A stretch of DNA of 64,000 nt from Texcoconibacillus texcoconensis. GTDB lineage: Bacteria; Bacillota; Bacilli; Bacillales; Salisediminibacteriaceae. Shown in pieces: positions 54,577 to 64,000 of this stretch (position 1 is the first letter of the stretch; each line of letters starts with the position of its first letter). The position numbers and the translations under genes are program-made. A model generated the notes under the pieces. The model worked only from the letters and a program-made list of their open reading frames with translations. It made no database searches and was not told the DNA's origin. The stretch is taken from contig NZ_JACHHB010000014.1 in the NCBI RefSeq assembly GCF_014202575.1, positions 1 to 64,000 of the forward strand, given 5' to 3'.

Positions 54577-54990
54577 AAGAGCCACCACCTAAAGCGATAG
54601 CTCCCTTCCACATACAATTTTTATTACACTTTCATTACAAAATTGGCAAACTGGATACGTCCCCCTGATTCCCCTACAACAAAATGTGAAATATTTCACC
54701 AGTTGAACAGTACTTTAACAATAATTTTTTGAACATTCATAAGAAAACACAAAAAAAAGAGCCACCACCTAAAGTGACAACTCCCTTTCTCATACAAATT
54801 TTATTATACTTTCATTACAAAATTAGCTAAGTGGATACGTCCCCCTGCTTTCCCGAAGAAAGAGCTACCGCGTTATGCGATAGCCCCTCTCTTGGAAACC
54901 AGCAGGTTTCGATTCCTCTTCATTAACCTCTCTGAAATATTACATTTTCATTTCAATTCTGGCTAACTGGAACCGTCCCTATGCTTCTTG
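54577..54990. repeat. three successive hairpin-plus-REP units
   Basis: Three times a hairpin-like stretch (AAAGAGCCACCACCTAAAG, AGAGCTACCGCGTTATGCG) is followed after 20-60 bp by a REP-like unit (ATTACAAAATTGGCAAACTG, GATACGTCCCCCTG). Units end near 54675, 54855 and 54985. The last one abuts the comM relic. The stretch 54184-54576 upstream of comM has no gene and matches 55284-55600. Confidence 0.75.
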
Positions 54991-55283
54991 TTCTCTTTTA
55001 AAAAGTCACCACTCTTTAAAACACCCAGCACAATTGCTAAGTCAAAAAACGGCCCATTTTTCTTCTGGTCTGCCCGCGATAAGTTAATCACCACTTTAAT
55101 ATCAACCAATGGAAAGCCCATGCTATGTAATGTCGTAGACACTCTCTCCTTGGATTCTTTCACCGAAACATCAGGCAGTCCAACGATCACAATCGACTCA
55201 AGCCCTTCCATGACATGTACTTCCACTTGAACACAATACCCTTACAACCCTTTTTATCCAATGCTCGTTACTTTTGACGACAT
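54985..55283 (-). pseudogene. duplicated 5' end of comM
   Basis: It matches the first ~95 codons of comM, including IVIVGLPDVSVKESKERVS and SMGFPLVDIKVVINLSRA. A TAA at codon 10 and frame damage nearby inactivate it. The homology ends sharply at a REP-like unit (CCGTCCCTATGCTTCT). About 300 bp of upstream DNA are also duplicated in diverged form. Confidence 0.85.
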
Positions 55284-55699
55284 GTTCGACTCCTCCAATA
55301 TCGATTTGTTTTCTTTGTATTTATGAATTTTCAGAAACAAACAGGCGTATTCGTGATGTTATCGACGCTGGATGGTTTATTTATGATTAACATGTGGGGT
55401 GAGCAATACAGCTTGAGGGAAATTTGCTAAGAGGTTCAATTCTTCAAGAAGGGCTTTCATTATCGAATGTTAGGTGTTTATAAAAAGGGAAGTGATTGTT
55501 AGAAATAGTTCATTTCGGTGAACCGTCGAGGAAAACACGGTAGGCAAGAGCTGTCCAATATCATTTAACAACATCACATAAAAGTAGGTGTATTGTTTAC
55601 TTTCTCTATTTGAACTGCCCCTATCAACATTATATTGTGAAATATTTCATCTATTGAGATATACCTTTAATATAAATTTTTCGAACATTCATAAGAAAA

Positions 55700-55990
55700 T
55701 ACAAAAAGAGCCACCGCCCGTGAAGCGATAGCCCTCTTCATCTCCCTATACATGCCATAATAACGAAGTTCTTAGCCTTGCATCTAGGTTTTATTACAGT
55801 TCCATTACAGATCTAGCCAACACGAACCGTCCCTTTGCTTCTCACAGCAATCACCCTTATCCTAAAATTTTTATAATTATATAGAAACACATCAAGAAGA
55901 GAACGGTCAATACAAACAATAAAACGTTACAATTTTGGTTCGTTCCCGTGTTTCAACGCTAACAGTCCCCACTGCCAAGCCTGAAGTGGA
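55700..55990. repeat. further hairpin and REP-like units
   Basis: AAAAAGAGCCACCGCCCG at 55703 is followed by a REP-like unit at 55788-55848 (ATTACAGTTCCATTACAGAT, AACACGAACCGTCCCTTTGC) and a partial one near 55928 (GTTACAATTTTGG, CGTTCCCGTGTTTC). No gene is seen between 55284 and 56100. Confidence 0.65.
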
Positions 55991-56030
55991 CTTTCATCAC
56001 CTAGCTGTTAGACATGCCGGGCACACATAT

Positions 56031-56064
56031 AAAAAGAGCTACCGCATTATGCGATAGCTCTCTT
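56031..56064 (-). terminator. terminator of the S-layer gene
   Basis: On the minus strand AGAGAGCTATCGC pairs with GCGGTAGCTCT around ATAAT and is followed by UUUUU. It shares sequence with the hairpins at 54.6-55.7 kb, which may derive from it. Confidence 0.8.
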
Positions 56065-56100
56065 ATTAGGAAGCAGGAGAAGCGTCCCCTTACTTCTTAA

Positions 56101-59100
56101 TTATTCAGCTACAGATACGCCCTTAAATTCATCGTCTTCAACAACAAAGTCTAATTCAATATCCGTAGTTCCATGACCATTAACATCAGTAGTAGTAAAA
56201 GTGACCTCTACTGTTTCTTCCGTTGCTGCATTCGTATCAAGTCCTGTAAGTGAAATAGTTGCTACACCCTCGGAGTCAGTAGAAACTGAGCCATTATTGT
56301 CTCCACCTAGAGAATCAATTTCACCCTCGTCTTCAAAATCCGGAACATCAATTACATTTGATTCTTCAATAGCATCACCAGCAGCGTCCAACAATGTTAA
56401 TTCAAATTCCACATCTTGATCACCGTTAGTGATATCCACACTATTTTCATCAAATGTTAATGTTGAAACAACTTGCTCAATTTCAAATGTATCATCTTCT
56501 GTTTCATCTTGGATAGTAATGACTAATTCATAGTCACTTGCAGCTTCAATTTCAGTATCAATGTCATCAAACTCAACATTTGAATCAACATCAAAGTCAT
56601 GTGTAACGGTTTGTGAGTCAATTTCATTACCCTCAGAATCAACAATTACACCTTCTACATCAACTTCACCATCGAAAGCAACACCATCTGCATCTTCTAC
56701 ATTTTGTAGTTGAGCAACAAGATTGTCATCTTGACCGATCGTAGGGATGTCATTAATATCAAATGATCCAACAATCAAGTCATCTGCAACAGAAGCGTCA
56801 TCTTCATCGATTTCTGTTTCTTCGATTACGTTACCAGCTGTATCTTCAAGATCTTCAGGACGCTCAACAGTTACCTCTGGCGCTTCATCAAGTGAAAGTT
56901 CTTCATCAAGCTCTAGTACTACTGCTTTTGTTCCATCAGTTGCATGGTCAACACTGTCAACCTCTGCACCTTCAACAGAGAATGTACGATCATCAATGCG
57001 AGTACCGTTCATCTCTTCACTAAAGTTTACAGTAACTTCATCAGCTTCAGTAAGTTGAACATTATCAATTTCAGGAGCGATTTCGTTAATTAAACCTGTT
57101 TCTGTAAATTGAAGTGGTTGACCAAAGCGGTTCACAGTATCACCGGAACCATCAGCAATAACTTCTACATCTTCTCCCTTATACTGACCGTTTGTATCAA
57201 GGTCTTCTTCAATTGTCAACTCAACAGTGTTACTTGATGTAGTTGAAACGCTATTGATTTTTAGTTCATCATAAGGGGAACTATCCTGTTGTAGAGTGAA
57301 CTCCTCAACGTCAAATTCATCGATATCGTCTTCAAATTGAAGTTCAATCGTATTACGATCTAGGGCAGTCATTAGGTCGTCGCCATCATCGTTTTGATCG
57401 ATTCCAAATGGAGTACCTGATTGGTCACTACCTAAGTTTTCAGTCCAGTAAAGATCATCTGTACGGTTACCATTAGCATCAGCTACACGAGCACCTGTAA
57501 GGTCACCAATTAGGGCAAGCTCTTCTTCAGCGTTATCAAATGTGATTTCTACTGATTTAAGGTCATCAGCAACACTGATTTCAGCTGTGTCAAGCTCATC
57601 AAAGGATGTGTTATCAGTAGAGTACTTAGACAAGTCAGCTACTGAGTAATCACCAGTAGTTGCCATTTCGTTGTCATCAAATTCAACGACAATTGTTACG
57701 TCGTCTCCATCTTGATAGTACTTAACGTCAAAGTTGCTTGCATCTGGAGCTGTCACATCTTGCATTTCAAATGTAAAGTCCTCTTCGTCAAGCTCGTTAC
57801 CAAGAGTGTCTTCTACATCTTCTACAGTGAGGACATGGTCACCATATGCATCATTATCGACCGTAACAACAACTGTGTCATAATGTGTATCTCCATCATC
57901 ATCAACGTAGAAATCAACACTGTTGATAGATACATCGTCTCCATCTTCATCCACTAAAGAGTAGTTACTACGGTTGTCTCCAGCTTCATCTCCTGAATCA
58001 GCTAGATCTTTATCAAATTCAACTTTGAAGCTGTCCTGAGAATCTTCCTCTTGTTCAACAGAAGCAATTGTTGGCGCATCTTCATCAACAGTTACTTCAA
58101 AGCTAGTTGTAAGTTCATCTTCTTGAACGTTACCCCAGTTGTCCTCTAGAACCTCTTCTTCAATTGTTAGGTTTGCGGAACCTGATGGAAGAGTGTGGTC
58201 AGCATCAAACCATACATGAAGTTCTGAACCATCAATTTCTACTTTATCTGCTGTGTTTGAACTATTAGTGTGGTAGATTTTATCTAGAATACTAGCGTCT
58301 GCATCACCAGTCTCAATCTCTTCCTCACTAGAATCTTCAAAACTGATGTTTTCGTTGAATTGAACAACTACATACTGTTGATTTTCAGCATAAGCTTCTT
58401 CAATCACAGGAGGGTTCTCATCAATTGTTACATCAAGGTCAAATGTTGTAGATGGAACGTTAAGGCCTGCATAGTCAACTAGTTCCCCTCGTTCTACACT
58501 TACTTCATATTCACCATCTTCAAGTGAAGAAAGAAGTTCGATCGTTGCTACACGTTCACTATCATCAAAGCTCACGCTATCGATGATAAGTGTTGTGCCA
58601 TTGTTAGTTTCAACAGTGAATGCATCGCCTTCGTCACTATTATCAACATCGATTGGCTCACTAAATACAACTTCGATTTCGTTTGTTCCAGTAACTTCAA
58701 CTTCTTCAGCTGTTGGAACAGTTGTATCGAATAACTCGATCGTCGTTTCATACTCTTCTTCAAGAACCTCATCAGAAACTTTAACTGTTACTTGATCTTG
58801 GTTCTCTTTTGCATCATCAAGCGTCAAGCGAACATGATTACCGTCAACGACAGGATCAACATCGTCGTCAAGGTCTAATTCACTTCCATCTTCATCAAGA
58901 AGCTCGATCTCGTCTTCGATATCTTCAACATCTTCAACATCTTGGTTGAAGTAGATGTCAATTTCTTTAAGGTTAGTCGCACTTACTTCCGCAACTTCTA
59001 AAACGTCTACTTCTACATCAAGGCGCTCTTCTGGAGCTTCTGTTCTGTGGAAGAATGTAGCTGCTTCAGCGCGGTTTACTTCAGCGTCTGGTTTAAATTC

Positions 59101-59652
59101 TCCATCGCCATAACCTTGAACAATACCTAGGGAAGCTAGTGCTTTAACTGCTGCCTCTCCCCAGTGACCGTCAACGTCGTTTAGGTCTAGAATTGCAGCT
59201 TCGTTTTCCTCAAGCTCGTATGCTGCGACAACGATGTCAGCAAGCTCAGCACGAGTGATGTTGTTATCTGGACGGAATGTTCCGTCTTCGTAACCTTGGA
59301 TATATCCAGCTTCAGCGACTGCTGCAACTTCTGCAGCAAACCACTCGTCGTCAACGTCAGAGAAGTCTGCATCTGCGTCTTCTTGAATGTCTAAGTTGAA
59401 TGCACCAGCGATCATTGAAGCCGCTTGCGCACGAGTAAGTTGCTCATCTGGACGGAATGTTCCGTCTTCGTAACCTTCAATAATTCCTTTTTCTGCTGTG
59501 TAGTTTACACTATCCGCGAACCAGTCGCTTACTTGAACGTCAGAAATTTGTGCATCTGCTGCAGTCACTGCACCAGCACCTGTTGTTGCTACCAATGCCG
59601 TTGCGACAGAAGTAGCCAAAAACTTACGATAAGATTTTGGTTGATAAGCCAT
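56101..59652 (-). CDS. large S-layer protein with three N-terminal SLH domains
   Basis: I start it at MAYQPKSYRKFLATSVATAL (ATG 59652) behind AAAGGAGG, giving 1183 residues. A signal peptide ends near residue 32. Three SLH domains cover about 35-215 (GYEDGTFRPDEQLTRAQAAS). The remaining ~950 residues are very acidic and made of beta-sandwich, Ig/cadherin-like segments with recurring patterns such as VEVTGTNEIEVVFSEPIDV and NVQLTEADEVTVNFSEEMNG. Size, composition and strong binding site fit the main S-layer protein. The extreme acidity fits a salt-adapted cell. Confidence 0.92.
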   Translation of the reverse strand: MAYQPKSYRKFLATSVATALVATTGAGAVTAADAQISDVQVSDWFADSVNYTAEKGIIEGYEDGTFRPDEQLTRAQAASMIAGAFNLDIQEDADADFSDVDDEWFAAEVAAVAEAGYIQGYEDGTFRPDNNITRAELADIVVAAYELEENEAAILDLNDVDGHWGEAAVKALASLGIVQGYGDGEFKPDAEVNRAEAATFFHRTEAPEERLDVEVDVLEVAEVSATNLKEIDIYFNQDVEDVEDIEDEIELLDEDGSELDLDDDVDPVVDGNHVRLTLDDAKENQDQVTVKVSDEVLEEEYETTIELFDTTVPTAEEVEVTGTNEIEVVFSEPIDVDNSDEGDAFTVETNNGTTLIIDSVSFDDSERVATIELLSSLEDGEYEVSVERGELVDYAGLNVPSTTFDLDVTIDENPPVIEEAYAENQQYVVVQFNENISFEDSSEEEIETGDADASILDKIYHTNSSNTADKVEIDGSELHVWFDADHTLPSGSANLTIEEEVLEDNWGNVQEDELTTSFEVTVDEDAPTIASVEQEEDSQDSFKVEFDKDLADSGDEAGDNRSNYSLVDEDGDDVSINSVDFYVDDDGDTHYDTVVVTVDNDAYGDHVLTVEDVEDTLGNELDEEDFTFEMQDVTAPDASNFDVKYYQDGDDVTIVVEFDDNEMATTGDYSVADLSKYSTDNTSFDELDTAEISVADDLKSVEITFDNAEEELALIGDLTGARVADANGNRTDDLYWTENLGSDQSGTPFGIDQNDDGDDLMTALDRNTIELQFEDDIDEFDVEEFTLQQDSSPYDELKINSVSTTSSNTVELTIEEDLDTNGQYKGEDVEVIADGSGDTVNRFGQPLQFTETGLINEIAPEIDNVQLTEADEVTVNFSEEMNGTRIDDRTFSVEGAEVDSVDHATDGTKAVVLELDEELSLDEAPEVTVERPEDLEDTAGNVIEETEIDEDDASVADDLIVGSFDINDIPTIGQDDNLVAQLQNVEDADGVAFDGEVDVEGVIVDSEGNEIDSQTVTHDFDVDSNVEFDDIDTEIEAASDYELVITIQDETEDDTFEIEQVVSTLTFDENSVDITNGDQDVEFELTLLDAAGDAIEESNVIDVPDFEDEGEIDSLGGDNNGSVSTDSEGVATISLTGLDTNAATEETVEVTFTTTDVNGHGTTDIELDFVVEDDEFKGVSVAE

Positions 59653-60219
59653 GTAACCATTTCCTCCTTTTAGGTATGTACGTTCTTTTACGTACGATAT
59701 TCTATTTTCAGCATTACTAGACTGAGAGATTTCAGTCAAAATAATGCTAAAACTATTACAGTCCAATAATCACCTGCAAGATTAGTATAATTTCCTCAAA
59801 ATGTATTGTCAACCTGAAGTGTAACAACGCACCCTTCTTTTACTAGTTGAGGAAATCAACTGTCCTGGTTCATGATATTGGAAACTAGTTATTTGCCATT
59901 CTACATTAATCGTCATTGTTTTCAAAGTGCTGTTGTAAAAAAATTAAATCACTTTTCATTCTTTATGACTTGAACTGACAGTGATGGCAAACGCTACTTC
60001 CTCGTTGTTTTACCTGCACTACTAATATCGGTTTCTTAACTGAAAGATTCATAGTACTTTCGTCTTGTTAATAAATGATAACTTCTGTTACACATTTGTA
60101 ATCTCAATCACGTCCTCTCTATGGTAAACTATTCAAGGAAAACTGTTTCGATCATTTATACATAGAAAAATAGAAAACGCTTAAATTTCGACAATTCTAC
60201 ATAAGAAAGTGGGGATATT
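59653..60219. promoter_or_regulatory. divergent promoter region of S-layer and NlpC genes
   Basis: The 567-bp gap is AT-rich and without genes. S-layer genes usually have long leaders and strong or multiple promoters; I could not fix -10 and -35 sites with confidence. Confidence 0.4.
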
Positions 60220-61272
60220 GTGAAAAAGGCTGCAACAGGGCTTATGGTGTCTGCCCTTCTTTTGACGACATTTCCTGAAGAAGGTTTCAGTGCTTCCCAT
60301 GAAGTTGAAGACATCAGTGTCATTATCGATGAAGCAAAAACACACATTGGTACCCCCTATTCGTTCGGAGGTACTTCACCTAGTGGCTTTGATTGTTCAG
60401 GGTTTCTTTACTACACCTTCCAACAAGAAGGAATCACCATACCAAGAACAACATCCACCCAATATAACTATGGTGAAACCGTAAATCGTGATTCACTAGA
60501 AATTGGAGACATCGTCTTTTTTGAAACATACAAACCAGGTCCATCCCACTCAGGAATATATGTAGGCGGAAATGAATTTATTCATGCCTCTTCTTCAAAT
60601 GGGATTACGATTAATAATTTAAATGAATCGTATTATAACCAACGCTACATAGGGGCTAAGCGCTTCGTTGAGGAAGTGGAAGTGGAAGTGGAAGAAGAGG
60701 AAGAACCAGAAGTTCTTGCTGACCTTCCGACAGGTGAGTACCACGACATCGACGAGGACCATTGGGCCCAAGAAAAAATTTATGAATTGAGTCAAGAAGG
60801 GATCATCCAAGGAACGTCGGATAGCTTTTTCCTCCCAGACGAAAACATCTCACGCGACCAAGCGGCTACGATATTTGACAAAGCGCTCGAGCTTGACGAC
60901 GTAGATGTGGACGAGCTATCTTACAGTGACCTTGACGAAGATTACTGGGCTTTTGATCAGATTGCTACTGTAACGGAAGCGAGTATTCTTGAAGTATCAG
61001 AAGAAAATTTCCAGCCATTAGAACTTCTAACTCGTGAAGAAACAGCGATGGCGATCGACAACGCTTTCGACCTTCCTGAAGTCGAGAGTGAAGTGACGTT
61101 TACTGACCTTAACGAAGATGCTGATTCCTATGATGCAATTCAACGCGCAGCTGAAGCTGGCATCATCTCTGGTTATGTAGATCAAACATTTAAACCAGAA
61201 GAAGACGTGACACGTGCAGAGTTTGTTTCGTTAATCTATGAAGCTTGGAATCTCGATACTTCTAATGAATAA
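60220..61272 (+). CDS. NlpC/P60 peptidoglycan endopeptidase with SLH domains
   Basis: The 350-residue protein starts at GTG behind GTGGGGA. A signal peptide ends near residue 25. The NlpC/P60 domain (about 32-150) has the Cys in SGFDCSGFLYY, the His in PSHSGIYVG and the third polar residue in FIHASS. A Glu/Val-rich linker (EEVEVEVEEEEEPE) leads to three SLH domains (about 175-345). It cleaves D-Glu-type peptide links in the wall while anchored to secondary wall polymer. Confidence 0.92.
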   Translation: MKKAATGLMVSALLLTTFPEEGFSASHEVEDISVIIDEAKTHIGTPYSFGGTSPSGFDCSGFLYYTFQQEGITIPRTTSTQYNYGETVNRDSLEIGDIVFFETYKPGPSHSGIYVGGNEFIHASSSNGITINNLNESYYNQRYIGAKRFVEEVEVEVEEEEEPEVLADLPTGEYHDIDEDHWAQEKIYELSQEGIIQGTSDSFFLPDENISRDQAATIFDKALELDDVDVDELSYSDLDEDYWAFDQIATVTEASILEVSEENFQPLELLTREETAMAIDNAFDLPEVESEVTFTDLNEDADSYDAIQRAAEAGIISGYVDQTFKPEEDVTRAEFVSLIYEAWNLDTSNE

Positions 61273-61340
61273 ATAGTAGAATTACGAGTTTCTACATATT
61301 ATATATTGTTTTTTGGTTACATTTACCACTGATGTTTTTA

Positions 61341-61377
61341 ACCCCGCATGGCTCGAGGGCAATGCGGGGTTTTTTTA
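61341..61377 (+). terminator. terminator of the NlpC/P60 gene
   Basis: AACCCCGCAT pairs with ATGCGGGGTT, followed by seven T. It may also stop the converging protease transcript. Confidence 0.88.
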
Positions 61378-61383
61378 TGTCCG

Positions 61384-63393
61384 TTATTCAGTTTTTTCAC
61401 TCGTCATACGAGAAAATAAGGCACTCAATTCACTTCTACTCACTGAGCGTTCGGGACGATACGTGTCATCTTCGTACCCTTCCGCATAACCGTAAGCTGT
61501 GAGCATAGCGACTGCACCGGCGTAAAATTCATCGCCGTCGACATCTGTAAAGGAGTGTTGTTCAGCTGAGGTTACCTCTTCTAGTTCGAAAAACCTCATT
61601 AATAGTACAGCGAATTCACCACGACGAATCTCTTCATCAGGTCGAAACGTTTCATCTTCGTAGCCTGTAATGACTTCTTCATCGAAAGCCGCTTCAATCC
61701 AGCCTGATGCGTAATGCGTGTCTGCGACATCGTCAAAAGATGTCGCACGTGGGTCAATGTCTCCGTGCTTGTCGCGCATAAGGGTGACGGCTGCTTCCGC
61801 TCTCGTCATCGATTCATGTGGACGAAACGTTTCATCTTCATAACCTGTAATCGTGCCCGCATCAACGAGTGGTGCGAGTTCAGAGACATACCAATCATCG
61901 AGGTCGACGTCGATAAATTGTTTTGCGATATGTTCTCCGTTGGCATAGTCATAGACGATCGCTTCTTCTTCTGCTAATACCTTTTCTGAGACAACGTCTT
62001 TATCAGAATAGGCAGCGACTTCGTATTGGTAGGTACCAGATTCGACGCGTTCGCTATAGGATGGGTCTTTAATATTAGCGACCTCCTCTCCATCACGATA
62101 GATGTAATAACCAGCAACCTCGTTATCGTTCGGGTCGTCCCACTCGATTGTCACCTCATATTTGTTGGTTTTTCCATCCTCAGTTTCCCCATCAGATTTG
62201 TTTTCTTCTCCAGAAGGGTTGGTGTCGACCGTCACTGTGACATTTTCTACTTTCACTAGTGGTTGGGCGCCGAGTTCGATTGTTTCAGGGAATTCGATCA
62301 CCCCATAACCGAGTTCATCATCGCGCGTATCTCCGTCTGGGTGCACGGCGTAGTCATGTAGTAAGGCGCGAATCTCGTCGCGTTCTTTTAACGGGTGCGC
62401 TTCTTGTAAAATCGCAAGCATGCCTGTGACGTGGGGTGCTGCGAGTGAGGTCCCGCTCGTCGTTTTGTAACCGGTGCCTTTGTCGATGCTATGAATGTGC
62501 TCTCCGGGAGCGGCGACTTCAATTTCTGGGCCGTGGGCCGAAAACGGTGAGCGTTCGCTCGTTTGTCCGATACTCGCCACTGCGATCACATCTTCATAAG
62601 CGGCTGGGTACTCAACCGTGTCGCCGAGCGCTGTCTCGTGGCCGTCATTTCCGCCTGCTGCGACGAGGAGTGATCCTTCTTCAGCTGCTGCTTCGATGGC
62701 AGCTTGAAAACTATTTGAGGTCATATTGCCTCCAACACTTAAATTGATGACGTCGACTTCTTGCTCAACAGCCCATTCGATGCCTTCAATAATGTGCGAG
62801 TAAAATCCATCTCCGTCATCATCCAATGCTTTGATTGCGTAGATGCTCGCTTCCGGGGCGATGCCGCGCATCCCTTCTCCCCTGTTTCCTGCAATGACCC
62901 CCGCGACATGGGAGCCGTGACCGTGGTCATCATTATAATCTTCGGTATAGTCGACTACGGAGATGCCCTTTTCGATATCGATATCAGGGTGTTCGGTGCT
63001 GATGCCTGTATCAATGACCGCGACGTCGATCCCCTCTCCTCGTAGATCGTGTTCCCAAGCGTGGTGGGCTTGGATGCGCTCAACACCCCAATCCGACCAA
63101 TTTTCCGATACTTTTAGCGACTCATCACGCTCTACAGTCGTCACATCGTCTATTTGCGCGACTTGATCGGCTGCGGATGCTGTCATCGAAACGACGAGTG
63201 TATTAATGGAAGATAATTCGCTGTGAACAACCGCATCCAGCTCATGAAATATCGTTTCGTCTGGCTCTTCATGAAACATGACGAGAAAACGATCCGTCTC
63301 TGTATCGTCTGCGCTTACGAACAAAGTTGGTATTATTAGTGCAATAAAAATAAAAGCGATCAATATGTAGGAACGATCAGGTGGTTTCTGCAA
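61384..63393 (-). CDS. subtilisin-family serine protease with C-terminal SLH domains
   Basis: The 669-residue protein has a signal sequence (about 8-28) and a propeptide to about residue 95. The S8 catalytic domain has Asp128 in VAVIDTG, His159 in HGHGSHVAG, Asn249 in AAGGNDG and Ser316 in GTSLAAP. A fibronectin-like part follows (about 400-475), then three SLH domains (about 485-665; GYEDETFRPHESMTRAEAA). It would be a cell-surface protease. Its stop lies 8 bp past the convergent terminator. Confidence 0.93.
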   Translation of the reverse strand: MQKPPDRSYILIAFIFIALIIPTLFVSADDTETDRFLVMFHEEPDETIFHELDAVVHSELSSINTLVVSMTASAADQVAQIDDVTTVERDESLKVSENWSDWGVERIQAHHAWEHDLRGEGIDVAVIDTGISTEHPDIDIEKGISVVDYTEDYNDDHGHGSHVAGVIAGNRGEGMRGIAPEASIYAIKALDDDGDGFYSHIIEGIEWAVEQEVDVINLSVGGNMTSNSFQAAIEAAAEEGSLLVAAGGNDGHETALGDTVEYPAAYEDVIAVASIGQTSERSPFSAHGPEIEVAAPGEHIHSIDKGTGYKTTSGTSLAAPHVTGMLAILQEAHPLKERDEIRALLHDYAVHPDGDTRDDELGYGVIEFPETIELGAQPLVKVENVTVTVDTNPSGEENKSDGETEDGKTNKYEVTIEWDDPNDNEVAGYYIYRDGEEVANIKDPSYSERVESGTYQYEVAAYSDKDVVSEKVLAEEEAIVYDYANGEHIAKQFIDVDLDDWYVSELAPLVDAGTITGYEDETFRPHESMTRAEAAVTLMRDKHGDIDPRATSFDDVADTHYASGWIEAAFDEEVITGYEDETFRPDEEIRRGEFAVLLMRFFELEEVTSAEQHSFTDVDGDEFYAGAVAMLTAYGYAEGYEDDTYRPERSVSRSELSALFSRMTSEKTE

Positions 63394-63417
63394 ATTTTTC
63401 CCTCCTTAAGGTTGCAT

Positions 63418-63446
63418 AAAAGCTCCTCCACATTGGAGGAGCTTTT
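63418..63446. terminator. 12-bp hairpin terminator
   Basis: AAAAGCTCCTCC and GGAGGAGCTTTT pair around ACATT; T-rich on both sides. It separates the amidase gene from the protease gene. Confidence 0.8.
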
Positions 63447-63609
63447 TTAAGGCTACAAGTTCTATTTAAGCTACGATTTAAATATTACAGCGATTCATTT
63501 AAAAAGGCAATCGCTAACTCCATTCCATTGTAAACCATAGTTTTTGAAAAAATCTTCCTTTAATATCGTTGCTTTTAATATAGAAATCAAGAAGATTTTA
63601 GTAAGACCA

Positions 63610-63724
63610 GCAGTTGAAATACACGAAGACTCCTGCGGGAAGTGAGACCCCGCAGAACAAAACAGTAGTGAAGTTCAAGGAGGCTCACTGGTCGCCCGCG
63701 GAAAGCGAAGTGTATTTCAACTGC
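63610..63724. repeat. 115-bp structured repeat with 15-bp perfect inverted ends
   Basis: GCAGTTGAAATACAC and GTGTATTTCAACTGC bracket the element. Inside, CTCCTGCGGG pairs with CCCCGCAG and CGCCCGCGGAAAGCGAAG follows. The inner phrases are familiar from intergenic repeats in many Bacillaceae. No gene is seen between 63447 and 63762. Confidence 0.8.
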
Positions 63725-63762
63725 GGTTCAGGTAGCAACAATTTATACGTAATAACCCTTCA

Positions 63763-64000
63763 TTAATTGTGGTAATTGATGAACCCATCGAGCATCGCTT
63801 GGGCTGAATTTTCACGGAAGTCGCGGGTCTTCATGAGTTCAGCGTCACTAGGGCTTGTCATGAATCCGAGCTCAACGAGGATACTTGGCATCGTCGTTTC
63901 ACGAATGACTTTGAAGTTCCCTTCTTTAACTCCGCGGTCATTTGTACCGAGTTTAGCTAGTAACTCTGTTTGCACATCGGTTGCTAATTGTTTACTGCCA
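63763..64000 (-). CDS. N-acetylmuramoyl-L-alanine amidase, C-terminal part, cut by window edge
   Basis: The frame runs off the right edge; 78 residues are visible. DRGVKEGNFKVIRETTMPSI and LVELGFMTSPSDAELMKTRD, with the catalytic Glu in VELGF, are typical of the Amidase_3 family (CwlC/LytC-like), a zinc enzyme that removes stem peptides from the glycan. N-terminal domains are not visible. Confidence 0.9.
   Translation of the reverse strand, partial: GSKQLATDVQTELLAKLGTNDRGVKEGNFKVIRETTMPSILVELGFMTSPSDAELMKTRDFRENSAQAMLDGFINYHN

Overview
The window looks like a chromosomal segment of a Gram-positive, endospore-forming-type Bacillaceae, probably a haloalkaliphile. The clues are strong AGGAGG-type ribosome binding sites with many TTG/GTG starts, ComK homologues, an eps/cap-type tyrosine kinase module, an S-layer protein and many other secreted proteins with SLH domains, and very acidic secreted proteins. 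No rRNA, tRNA or CRISPR array was seen.

Layout. (1) 0-5 kb is accessory: a cut-off TnpB, a long repeat element, two hypothetical genes, and a small defence-like group (NERD protein, membrane Mrr-type nuclease, Abi_2/HEPN protein). (2) 5-18 kb holds a precursor-sugar and regulator region that exists twice in diverged form: ugd / galU / sigma factor / comK and then ugd / sigma factor / XRE / comK. Small hairpin repeats, comK 3' relics, two ParB-like genes and paralogous hypothetical genes lie among them. (3) 18-38 kb is a minus-strand surface-polysaccharide locus. Its upstream part (Wzz-type adaptor, tyrosine kinase, PHP phosphatase, a candidate EAR RNA plus terminator, CapD/PglF-type dehydratase, aminotransferase, sugar transferase) is intact. 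Its downstream part is visibly AT-rich and mosaic: PLP enzyme, ATP-grasp, CapK, glycosyltransferases, Wzy with a frameshift, pyruvyl transferase, Wzx, a lectin-like protein and several gene relics. (4) 38-44 kb is a block of SLH-domain proteins flanked on both sides by arrays of a ~21-bp repeat. (5) 44.7-51 kb is a catabolic group: Na+/solute symporter with a small membrane partner, M28-family peptidase, old yellow enzyme, ketopantoate-reductase-like protein, Lrp/AsnC regulator. (6) 51-56 kb contains comM, an overlapping REP-associated tyrosine transposase (RAYT), and many copies of the repeat it may mobilise, including a duplicated comM 5' relic. (7) 56-64 kb is cell envelope: the large S-layer protein, an NlpC/P60-SLH hydrolase, a subtilisin-SLH protease and a cut-off amidase.

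How the parts fit. Ugd and GalU make UDP-glucose and UDP-glucuronate for the polysaccharide locus. The Wzz/kinase/phosphatase genes control chain length and export through Wzx/Wzy. SLH proteins can bind pyruvylated wall polymer. The window-wide theme is a dispersed repeat (core GCACGGGGACG and TTTGCCAAATTTGTAAT) that sits at the edges of duplications, abuts truncated genes and supplies the 3' ends of Ugd2 and the second sigma factor. A RAYT gene lies in the same window, so a Gram-positive REP/RAYT system is the most interesting candidate here.
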